DNA from: CAVSMC01 sp963798655
GTDB lineage: Bacteria > Pseudomonadota > Gammaproteobacteria > Burkholderiales > Casimicrobiaceae
Assembly: GCA_963798655.1 (NCBI GenBank)
Contig: CAWCUH010000007.1
Location: 62,001 to 126,000 of the forward strand
DNA length: 64,000 bases
Direction: 5' to 3'
In this document: piece by piece, positions 57,626 through 64,000 of the stretch
How the letters are laid out: every line of letters begins with the position of its first letter
How positions within the stretch are numbered: position 1 is the first letter of the stretch
Made by a program: the position numbers and the translations under genes
The notes under the pieces: model-generated
Seen by the model: only the letters and a program-made list of their open reading frames with translations
Database searches by the model: none
What the model was told of the DNA's origin: nothing

Positions 57626-58747
57626 ATGAAACGGCATTGGCTTTCGGCATGCGCGGCAGCGCTCGTCGGCGTCACGCTTTGGGCGGGCGTCGCCATTGCG
57701 CAACCGACGCAGCAGCCGGTTCGCATGCGCATCCAGACGGCGGTCCCTTCCGCGTCGATCTATCTGGAGCTGTTGAAGCACATGGGCGATCGCATCGACC
57801 GGATGTCTGGCGGCCGAGTCAAGATGGAATTCCTCCCCGACGGTGCGATCGTGCCCGCGTTCGAGATCCTCGACGCCGTCGACAAGGGCGTCGTCGAAGG
57901 CGGCTACGCGTGGACGCACTACTGGTCCGGCAAGAACCCCGCGGCCGGCCTTTTCTCGAACCCGATGGCGGGCGCCGGCGTGGGCCTCGACCAGCTGTCG
58001 CACGTCGCATGGATCTTCGAAGGCGGCGGCTACGATTTGTATCGCAAGCTCTACCGCGACGTGCTGAAAGTCAACGTCGAGCCGATCTTCGTGCATCCGA
58101 TGGGGCCGGACCCGCTCGGCTGGTTCAAGACGCCGATCAACACGACCGCCGATTTCAAGAAGATGAAGTACCGCGCGCCGCCCGGCATCACCGGCGAGAT
58201 CTTTAAGGAGATGGGCGTGTCCGCGGTCGCGCTGCCCGGCGGCGACATCGTGCCCTCCGCGCAGCGTGGCGTCATCGACGCCGCCGAATGGATCGGCCCC
58301 GCCGACGACATGCTGCTCGGCTTGCACACCGTGTGGAAGCACTACTACCTGCAAGGACTGCACCAGTCGACCGACATCGGCGAGATCCTGATCAACAAGT
58401 CCGTCTGGAACAAGCTCACGCCGGACTTGCAGGAGATCATCCGCACCGCCGCGATGGCGTCGATGATGGAGACGTACACGTACAACGTCTATCGCAATGC
58501 GCAGGCGATTGTAAAGCTTCGCAACGACTTCAAGGTCACGATCCACGACACGCCGAAGGACTTCTTCCCCGAGTTCGTTCGCGCGACCAACGTCGTGCTC
58601 GACCGCTACGCGGCGAAGGACGCGTTCTTCAAGGAAGTGCTCGATTCGCAGCGCAACTTCGCGAAGACCGTCGTGCCGTACTGGACGAAGATCCTCGATC
58701 TCTACTCGAACCTCGGCAACGCGGCGCTGCAGGCGCCGCCGAAGTGA
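57626..58747 (+). CDS. dctP: TRAP transporter solute-binding protein (DctP family)
   Basis: 373 residues, ATG with AGGAGG 8 bp upstream. The signal peptide MKRHWLSACAAALVGVTLWA ends at AIA, about residue 25. The DctP fold is seen from VRMRIQTAVPSASIYLELLK and GRVKMEFLPDGAIVPAFEIL to KYRAPPGITGEIFKEMGVSA and VIDAAEWIGPADDMLLGLHT. The size and the AEWIGP-type motif fit the branch that binds 2-oxo acids or related organic anions; the ligand is unproven. First of three TRAP genes, followed by an attenuator. Confidence 0.95.
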   Translation: MKRHWLSACAAALVGVTLWAGVAIAQPTQQPVRMRIQTAVPSASIYLELLKHMGDRIDRMSGGRVKMEFLPDGAIVPAFEILDAVDKGVVEGGYAWTHYWSGKNPAAGLFSNPMAGAGVGLDQLSHVAWIFEGGGYDLYRKLYRDVLKVNVEPIFVHPMGPDPLGWFKTPINTTADFKKMKYRAPPGITGEIFKEMGVSAVALPGGDIVPSAQRGVIDAAEWIGPADDMLLGLHTVWKHYYLQGLHQSTDIGEILINKSVWNKLTPDLQEIIRTAAMASMMETYTYNVYRNAQAIVKLRNDFKVTIHDTPKDFFPEFVRATNVVLDRYAAKDAFFKEVLDSQRNFAKTVVPYWTKILDLYSNLGNAALQAPPK

Positions 58748-58771
58748 TCGGCGGACGCTGACCGCGACACC

Positions 58772-58803
58772 GGAGCCGGGCTCGCCGCCCGGCTCCCTTT
58801 TTT
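58772..58803 (+). terminator. Intrinsic attenuator between dctP and dctQ
   Basis: 10-bp GC-rich stem (GGAGCCGGGC/GCCCGGCTCC) with loop TCGCC, followed directly by C and six T (58798-58803). It lies 24 bp after dctP and 15 bp before dctQ. The classical terminator shape within an operon suggests partial read-through, giving more binding protein than membrane subunits. Confidence 0.85.
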
Positions 58804-58818
58804 GAGGGGATCCCCGCA

Positions 58819-59370
58819 ATGTCTCGCACGCTCGATCGCGTGACGGCCGTGCTCGACGTGCCCGCGCGCTACGTGGGCAAGGCGGTCGCCTGGCTCATCG
58901 TGCCGATGGTCGGCAGCCTCGTCTACGAGGTGACGGCCCGCTACCTCTTCAACGCGCCGACCGTATGGGCGTACGACATGACCTTCATGCTGTACGGAAC
59001 GTTCTTCATGCTGGGCTCGGCGTGGACGCTTCAGCGCGGCGGTCATATCCGCACCGACACGTTCTACGCCGGCTGGAGCCCGCGCACGCGCGCGTGGGTC
59101 GACCTCGCGTGCTACGCCGGGTTCTTCTTCCCGGCGATGATCGTGTTCGGCTGGGCGGGCTGGGACTTCTTCTGGAAGTCGTACGGGCAGAACGAGCGCA
59201 TCGTGACGAGCCCCTGGCTGCCGATCGTGTGGCCGTTCAAGCTGGTGATGCCGGTGTTCGCCGCGCTGATCGTGCTGCAGGGCATCTCGGAGTGCGTGAA
59301 AGTCGCGGCGCGCGCGTTCGGCAGGCCGGCCAATACGATGCCGCCCGATGAAGGCGAGATCACTACATGA
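58819..59370 (+). CDS. dctQ: TRAP transporter small permease (DctQ)
   Basis: 183 residues with four membrane segments: VAWLIVPMVGSLVYEVTARY, MTFMLYGTFFMLGSAWTLQR, WVDLACYAGFFFPAMIVFGW and LVMPVFAALIVLQGISECVK. The HIRTDTFY stretch after helix 2 is typical of the family. The stop overlaps the dctM start by 4 bp. AGGGGA lies before the ATG. Confidence 0.92.
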   Translation: MSRTLDRVTAVLDVPARYVGKAVAWLIVPMVGSLVYEVTARYLFNAPTVWAYDMTFMLYGTFFMLGSAWTLQRGGHIRTDTFYAGWSPRTRAWVDLACYAGFFFPAMIVFGWAGWDFFWKSYGQNERIVTSPWLPIVWPFKLVMPVFAALIVLQGISECVKVAARAFGRPANTMPPDEGEITT

Positions 59371-60683
59371 GCCCCGAATGGTTCGGGCTCGCGCTGCTCG
59401 CGGTGCTGTTCGCCGCGATCTTCATCGGCTTCCCGATCGCTTTCACGCTGATTGCAATAGCGCTCGTCGGCGGCTATTTCGCGCTCGGGCCGCTGGTGCT
59501 CTACCTGATGACGCTGCAGTTCTTCAGCGTGATGCGCGACCCGACGCTCGCGTCGGTGCCGTTCTTCCTGTTCATGGGCTATCTGCTCGAGCAGTCCGGG
59601 CTCATGGAGCGACTGTTTCGCGGCGTGCAGCTCGCGCTCGCGTCGGTGCGCGGCTCACTCTACCTCGCCGTGCTCGTGACGGCGACGATCTTCGCGGCGG
59701 CGACCGGCATCGTCGGCTCGTCGGTGACGCTGCTCGGCGTGATGGCGGCGCCGGCGATGAAGCGCTCCGGCTACGACGTGCGGCTTTCCGCCGGCGTCAT
59801 CACCGCCGGCGGGACGCTCGGCATCCTGATCCCGCCCTCCGTGATGCTGATCGTCATGGGACCCGTCGTCGGCGTGCCGGCGACAGATCTCTTCGCCGCA
59901 GCGGTCATCCCGGGCCTGCTGCTGTCGCTGCTCTACATCGCGTACGCCCTGATCCGAAGCTACCTCAATCCCGCGCTCGGTCCCGCGCTGCCGCAAGAGG
60001 AGCGCGCCGGGTCGTTCGCAGTCGTCGTGCGCGAGCTCGTCGTCGGCATCGCGCCGGTCGTCGTGGTGATCTTCGCGACGCTCGGCGTGATCCTCGCCGG
60101 CATCGCGACACCGACCGACGCGGGCGCCGTGGGCGCATTCGCAGTGCTCCTGCTGACGCTCGCCTACCGCCGGATGACATGGGCGTCGTTCCGCTCGGCC
60201 GTGTACTCGACGCTGCTCACCTCGTGCATGATCCTGCTGCTCGTCGCCGCGTCGAACTACTTCGGCGCGGTGTTCTCGCGACTCGGCAGCGCGACGCTGA
60301 TCGCCGAATCGCTGCTTTCGCTCGACTTCCCGCCGACGGTGATGCTGCTGCTGATCCTCGGCATCATCTTCGTGCTCGGCTGGCCGCTCGAATGGGTGCC
60401 GATCGTGCTGATCGTCGTGCCGATCCTGCTGCCGCTCGTGCAGAAGCTCGGCATCGACCTCGTCTGGTTCTGCACGCTGGTCGCCGTGTGCCTGCAGACC
60501 GCGTGGCTTTCGCCGCCGGTCGCGCTGTCGGCGTACTTCCTCAAAGGCGTGGTGCCCGACTGGGACCTCGACGACATCTACAAGGGCATGATGCAGTTCA
60601 TGGTGCTGCAGATCATCGGGCTGCTGCTGGTGCTGGTCTTCCCGCAGCTCGCGCTCTGGCTGCCGGCGGCGCTGCGAGACTAG
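59367..60683 (+). CDS. dctM: TRAP transporter large permease (DctM)
   Basis: 438 residues with about 12 membrane segments, the normal size for DctM, which carries the sodium-coupled transport path. Landmarks are SVPFFLFMGYLLEQSGLMER, GGTLGILIPPSVMLIVMGPV and PTDAGAVGAFAVLLL. It ends LALWLPAALRD and converges on the GMC gene, with 24 bp between the stops. Confidence 0.95.
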   Translation: MSPEWFGLALLAVLFAAIFIGFPIAFTLIAIALVGGYFALGPLVLYLMTLQFFSVMRDPTLASVPFFLFMGYLLEQSGLMERLFRGVQLALASVRGSLYLAVLVTATIFAAATGIVGSSVTLLGVMAAPAMKRSGYDVRLSAGVITAGGTLGILIPPSVMLIVMGPVVGVPATDLFAAAVIPGLLLSLLYIAYALIRSYLNPALGPALPQEERAGSFAVVVRELVVGIAPVVVVIFATLGVILAGIATPTDAGAVGAFAVLLLTLAYRRMTWASFRSAVYSTLLTSCMILLLVAASNYFGAVFSRLGSATLIAESLLSLDFPPTVMLLLILGIIFVLGWPLEWVPIVLIVVPILLPLVQKLGIDLVWFCTLVAVCLQTAWLSPPVALSAYFLKGVVPDWDLDDIYKGMMQFMVLQIIGLLLVLVFPQLALWLPAALRD

Positions 60684-60707
60684 AACCCAGGTTCTCGAAG
60701 CCCGCCG

Positions 60708-62321
60708 TCATCCCGCATCGGCAAGGATCATGTCCGACGCCTTCTCGGCGATCATCACGACTGGCGCCGCCGTGTTGCCCGAGCAGATCGTCGGCATGAT
60801 CGACGCGTCGACGACGCGCAGCCCCGTCACACCGCGAACGCGCAGCCGTGCATCGACGACGGCCATCGGATCGTCGCCCATCTTGCACGTGCCGACCGGA
60901 TGGAAGATCGTCGCGCCCCACTCGCGGCAGAACGCGAGCAGGCCGTCGTCGTCGGTGACCCCAGGTCCCGGCCGGTACTCGGCCCTCACGTACGCGCGCA
61001 TCGCGTTCGTCGACGCGATGCGCCGCGCGAGGCGCACGCCGGCGAGCGCGCATCGGCGATCGTCCTGCGTCGCGAGATAGTTCGCGTGCATCGCCGGCGC
61101 GGCGAGCGGATCGGCGGACTTCAATCGCACGCGCCCGCGCGACGTCGGCCGCAGCTGGCACACGCTGAACGTGAAGCCGGAGAACGGATGAACCTTGGCG
61201 CCCGCCATGTCGGCGGACAGCGTCGCGAAGTGAAACTGCACGTCCGGAGTTCGCGATTCGGGCAGCGCGCGCGCGAACAGGCCGCCCTGGTTGATGCCGA
61301 TCGCGAGCGGACCGGTGCGCAGCAGCACCCATTGCATGCCGATCTTCGCAGAGCGCCACAGCGAGTTCAAATCGTCGTTCGTCGTGATCTTCTTCGTGCA
61401 CTCGTAGATCACGCGCAGCTGCAGGTGATCCTGGAGGTTTTCGCCAACGCCGGGCGCGTCCACGCGCACCGGCACACCGAAGTCGCGCACGTGCGCGCCC
61501 GGACCGACGCCGGAGAGCATCAGCAGCTGCGGCGTCTGCAGCGCGCCGGCGGCAAGGAGCACTTCGCAGCGCGCGCGTGCGTGCCGCGTCTCGCCGCCCT
61601 GCACGAAATCGACGCCGCTCGCGCGCGCTCCGTCGAACGCGACGCGCGTCGCCTGCGCGTCGGTCTCGACGCGCAGATTCGCGCGGCGCGCCGCGCGCTT
61701 CAGATACCCGGTCGCCGTCGACGAGCGCCATCCCTTGCGCGTGTTGAGCTGGTAATAGCCGATTCCCTCCTGCTGCGCGCCGTTGAAGTCGTCGTTGCGC
61801 GCGATGCCGAGCTCGGCCGCACCGGCGATTACCGCCTCGATCAGCTCGTGCGTGCCGGGAATGTCGCTGCAGGCGAGCGGTCCGTCGGCACCGTGCCACT
61901 CGCTTGCACCGCGCGAGTTGGATTCGAGCCGCTTGAAATACGGGAGCACGTCGTGCCAGCTCCAGCCATCGTTGCCGGCGGCGGCCCACGCGTCGTAGTC
62001 GGCGGGATGGCCGCGTATGTAGATGAGGCCGTTGATCGACGAGCAGCCGCCGAGGCCCTTGCCGCGCGGCCAATAGATCCTGCGGCCGTTCATCGTCGGC
62101 TCCGGCTCGGTGTAGAAGCCCCAGTTGTACGCCGGGTGGAACATCGTCTTGCCGTAGCCGATCGGCACGTGGATCCAGATGTAGTTGTCCTTCGGCCCGG
62201 CTTCGAGCAGCAGCACCGTGTGCCGCCCGTCGGCGCTCAATCGGTCGGCCAGCACGCAGCCCGCAGTGCCTGCGCCGACGACGACGTAGTCGAATTCGAG
62301 CGCGGACGTCGCGCGCGTCAT
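60708..62321 (-). CDS. GMC-family FAD-dependent oxidoreductase, copy 2
   Basis: 537 residues from MTRATSALEFDYVVVGAGTA. FAD motif VVVGAGTAGCVLADRL, signature WPRGKGLGGCSSINGLIYIR and GALQTPQLLMLSGVGPG. The catalytic pair is His474 (IFHPVGTCKMG) and Asn516 (ICSGNTAAP). It is clearly paralogous to the copy at 34774-36384, sharing long blocks such as ARNDDFNG and NQGG. The ATG overlaps the ald stop by 4 bp, so it is translated with alanine dehydrogenase. Substrate unknown; probably an alcohol or amino-alcohol. Confidence 0.92.
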   Translation of the reverse strand: MTRATSALEFDYVVVGAGTAGCVLADRLSADGRHTVLLLEAGPKDNYIWIHVPIGYGKTMFHPAYNWGFYTEPEPTMNGRRIYWPRGKGLGGCSSINGLIYIRGHPADYDAWAAAGNDGWSWHDVLPYFKRLESNSRGASEWHGADGPLACSDIPGTHELIEAVIAGAAELGIARNDDFNGAQQEGIGYYQLNTRKGWRSSTATGYLKRAARRANLRVETDAQATRVAFDGARASGVDFVQGGETRHARARCEVLLAAGALQTPQLLMLSGVGPGAHVRDFGVPVRVDAPGVGENLQDHLQLRVIYECTKKITTNDDLNSLWRSAKIGMQWVLLRTGPLAIGINQGGLFARALPESRTPDVQFHFATLSADMAGAKVHPFSGFTFSVCQLRPTSRGRVRLKSADPLAAPAMHANYLATQDDRRCALAGVRLARRIASTNAMRAYVRAEYRPGPGVTDDDGLLAFCREWGATIFHPVGTCKMGDDPMAVVDARLRVRGVTGLRVVDASIMPTICSGNTAAPVVMIAEKASDMILADAG

Positions 62322-63433
62322 CGCATCACGTGATCGGGCGGGGTGTATTCGTATCCGAGCGCTTCGGCCACCGGCTTGCATGTGACCTTGCCGAACGCGA
62401 CGTTGAGGCCATCGCGCAAGTGCAGGTCCGCGGCGAGTGCGCCTTTCCAGCCGTTGGCTGCGATCGCGAGCACGAACGGCAGCGTCGCGTTGTTCAAGGC
62501 GAACGTCGACGTGCGCGGGACGCCGCCGGGCATGTTGGCGACGCAGTAATGCGTAACGCCGTCGACGACGTACGTCGGATCGGCGTGCGTCGTCGGCCGC
62601 GACGTCTCGAAGCAGCCGCCCTGGTCGATCGCGACGTCGACGATCACCGATCCATGCTTCATCCTGCTCACGAGCTCGCGCGAGACGAGCTTCGGCGCCG
62701 ACGCACCGGGAATCAGCACGCCGCCGACGACCAGGTCGGCGGTCGTCACGTGACGCTCGATCGCGTCGTGCGTCGAGAACACGGTGTTGAGCGGCCGTCC
62801 GAACTGGCGCCACAGCGCGCGCAGAACCTCGTTGTTGCGGTCGAGCACCCACACTTCGGCGCCCATGCCGAGCGCGATGTGACAGGCGTGCGAGCCGACG
62901 ACGCCGCCGCCGAGGATCACGACCTTCGCCGGGTCGACGCCGGGTACGCCCCCCAGCAGTACACCGAGGCCGCCGTGAGGCTTCTCGAGGTAGTAGGCGC
63001 CCGCCTGGATCGCCATGCGCCCGGCGACTTCCGACATCGGCGCGAGCAGCGGCAGTCCGCCGGTCGACGACGTGACCGTTTCGTAGGCGATGCACACGGC
63101 GCCGCTCGCAACGAGATCCTTCGCCTGATCCGGATCCGGCGCGAGATGCAGATACGTGAACAGGATCTGGCCGGGCTGAAGCATCTGCCGCTCGACCGCC
63201 TGCGGCTCCTTCACCTTGACGATCATCTCGGCCCTGGCGAAGACGTCGGCCGCGCTGTCGAGGACCGCGGCCCCCGCTTTGCGGTATGCATCGTCGTCCA
63301 TGCCGATGCCCTGCCCGGCGTTGTGCTGGACGACGACCTCGTGACCGTGCGCGACGAGCTCGCGCACGCTGCCCGGCACAAGACCGACGCGGTTCTCGAG
63401 AACCTTGACTTCCTTCGGGACGCCGATGCGCAT
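62318..63433 (-). CDS. ald: Alanine dehydrogenase
   Basis: 371 residues, the normal length. It converts L-alanine to pyruvate and ammonia with NAD. It begins MRIGVPKEVKVLENRVGLVP; active-site residues are Lys75 (VKVKEPQ), His96 (TYLHLAPD) and Asp in DVAIDQGGCFETSRPTTH. The NAD-binding motif is VVILGGGVVGSHACHIALGM. It is the first gene of a two-gene unit with the GMC oxidoreductase, and the protein has no obvious defects. Confidence 0.96.
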   Translation of the reverse strand: MRIGVPKEVKVLENRVGLVPGSVRELVAHGHEVVVQHNAGQGIGMDDDAYRKAGAAVLDSAADVFARAEMIVKVKEPQAVERQMLQPGQILFTYLHLAPDPDQAKDLVASGAVCIAYETVTSSTGGLPLLAPMSEVAGRMAIQAGAYYLEKPHGGLGVLLGGVPGVDPAKVVILGGGVVGSHACHIALGMGAEVWVLDRNNEVLRALWRQFGRPLNTVFSTHDAIERHVTTADLVVGGVLIPGASAPKLVSRELVSRMKHGSVIVDVAIDQGGCFETSRPTTHADPTYVVDGVTHYCVANMPGGVPRTSTFALNNATLPFVLAIAANGWKGALAADLHLRDGLNVAFGKVTCKPVAEALGYEYTPPDHVMR

Positions 63434-63481
63434 GAAACCCTCCGCGGTAGTCGTGGCCGCGACGTTACCGCAAACGAGAAT

Positions 63482-63535
63482 GAAATAGGGGACAGACCAC
63501 GTTTTCCGCGGAAAACGTGGTCTGTCCCCTATTTC
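63482..63535. repeat. 54-bp perfect palindrome (REP-like)
   Basis: 27-bp arms with no loop, centred at 63508/63509; each arm begins GAAATAGGGGACAGACCACG. It lies between the binding-protein gene and ald and touches the stop codon of the former. The GGGGACAGACCACG core resembles repeats next to RAYT-type transposases in proteobacteria (recollection). No transposase is in the window. Confidence 0.8.
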
Positions 63536-64000
63536 CTAGCGCAGGATCTTCTGGTCGCGTCCGATCACGGTCAGGTCGACGAAGCGCGAGCCGTTGTGGT
63601 CGGCCGGGGTATAGGTGACGGTGAAGCCGCCGACGTCGTATTCGCGCATCGTTTCCAGCGCGGAAATGAAGCTTTCACGGGTCGGCTCGCGGCCGGCTCG
63701 GCGCAGGCCCTCGACGAACACGCGCGCCGCGATGTAACCCTCGAGGCTGCCGAACGCGAAGTCCTCGGCCCCCGCTGCGCTCAGGTGCTTCTGGTAGTCG
63801 CGCACGATCGGCGAGCCGACGTTCCATGGGTAGGGCACCACCTGCGAGATGCCGACGCCGCGTCCGGTTTCGCCGAGCTCGGCGGCGAGCGCGCGGCTGC
63901 CGACGAACGACACGTTCATGAACTGCGGATGCGAGCCGACCGTCTTCATTTCCTTGATGAACGCCGCGCATGACTTGTACGCCGAGATCATCACGACGGC
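63536..64000 (-). CDS. Branched-chain-amino-acid-type ABC transporter substrate-binding protein (C-terminal part)
   Basis: About 155 C-terminal residues; the rest lies beyond the right edge of the window. The type I periplasmic-binding fold end is recognisable: NVSFVGSRALAAELGETGRG, VVPYPWNVGSPIVRDYQKHL, EDFAFGSLEGYIAARVFVEG, then FTVTYTPADHNGSRFVDLTV. This is typical of the LivJ-like family that binds amino acids, amides or aromatic acids. Ligand unknown. Its stop is at the edge of the 54-bp palindrome. Confidence 0.85.
   Translation of the reverse strand, partial: AVVMISAYKSCAAFIKEMKTVGSHPQFMNVSFVGSRALAAELGETGRGVGISQVVPYPWNVGSPIVRDYQKHLSAAGAEDFAFGSLEGYIAARVFVEGLRRAGREPTRESFISALETMREYDVGGFTVTYTPADHNGSRFVDLTVIGRDQKILR

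Overview
The window is high-GC chromosomal DNA from a betaproteobacterium, most likely a Burkholderiales-type lineage. This is an inference from three things: the gene order of the ribosomal/RNA polymerase superlocus (two tuf copies, one beside trnW-secE-nusG), the gene content, and codon bias. No 16S gene is present to settle it.

Region 1 (1-14616, minus strand) is the classical str, S10 and spc set, read right to left: rpsL, rpsG, fusA, tuf, rpsJ, rplC, rplD, rplW, rplB, rpsS, rplV, rpsC, rplP, rpmC, an unrecognised 63-codon ORF, rpsQ, then a 252-bp spacer with a candidate spc promoter, then rplN to secY (cut by the window edge). Region 2 (14978-20299) is a five-gene block that separates rpsL from rpoC: a DUF3563-like gene, a LysR regulator, a phospholipase D/VTT fusion, an EEP-family hydrolase and a lytic transglycosylase. 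Region 3 (20358-34537, minus strand) is rpoC, rpoB, rplL, rplJ, rplA, rplK, nusG, secE, trnW, the second tuf, trnT, trnG and trnY, behind a near-consensus promoter.

Region 4 (34774-50150) holds a GMC oxidoreductase and a hydroxyacid-oxoacid transhydrogenase, then a phosphate/polyphosphate island: pstS-pstC-pstA-pstB-phoU-phoB-phoR on the minus strand, ppk1-sixA on the plus strand, and ppx on the minus strand. PHO-box-like 7+4+7 repeats lie in front of pstS and ppk1. Two small genes of uncertain role sit between pstS and ppk1. Region 5 (50350-55209) has a cytochrome b561 gene and a tight kaiC-kaiB-hybrid histidine kinase operon with no kaiA in view. Region 6 (55214-64000) holds a membrane protein, an AMP-forming acyl ligase, a TRAP transporter (dctP/attenuator/dctQM), a second GMC oxidoreductase coupled to alanine dehydrogenase, and the C-terminal part of a branched-chain-amino-acid-type binding protein.

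The most interesting unexplained structure is a family of two-hairpin intergenic elements in the ribosomal regions: after rpsJ, both tuf genes, nusG and trnT, and, reversed, before trnW. The outer stem sequences change on both arms together while an inner AAAGT/ACTTT core stays fixed. That pattern argues for selection on RNA structure. Two long perfect palindromes (20309-20354 and 63482-63535) look like REP-type elements of a different kind.
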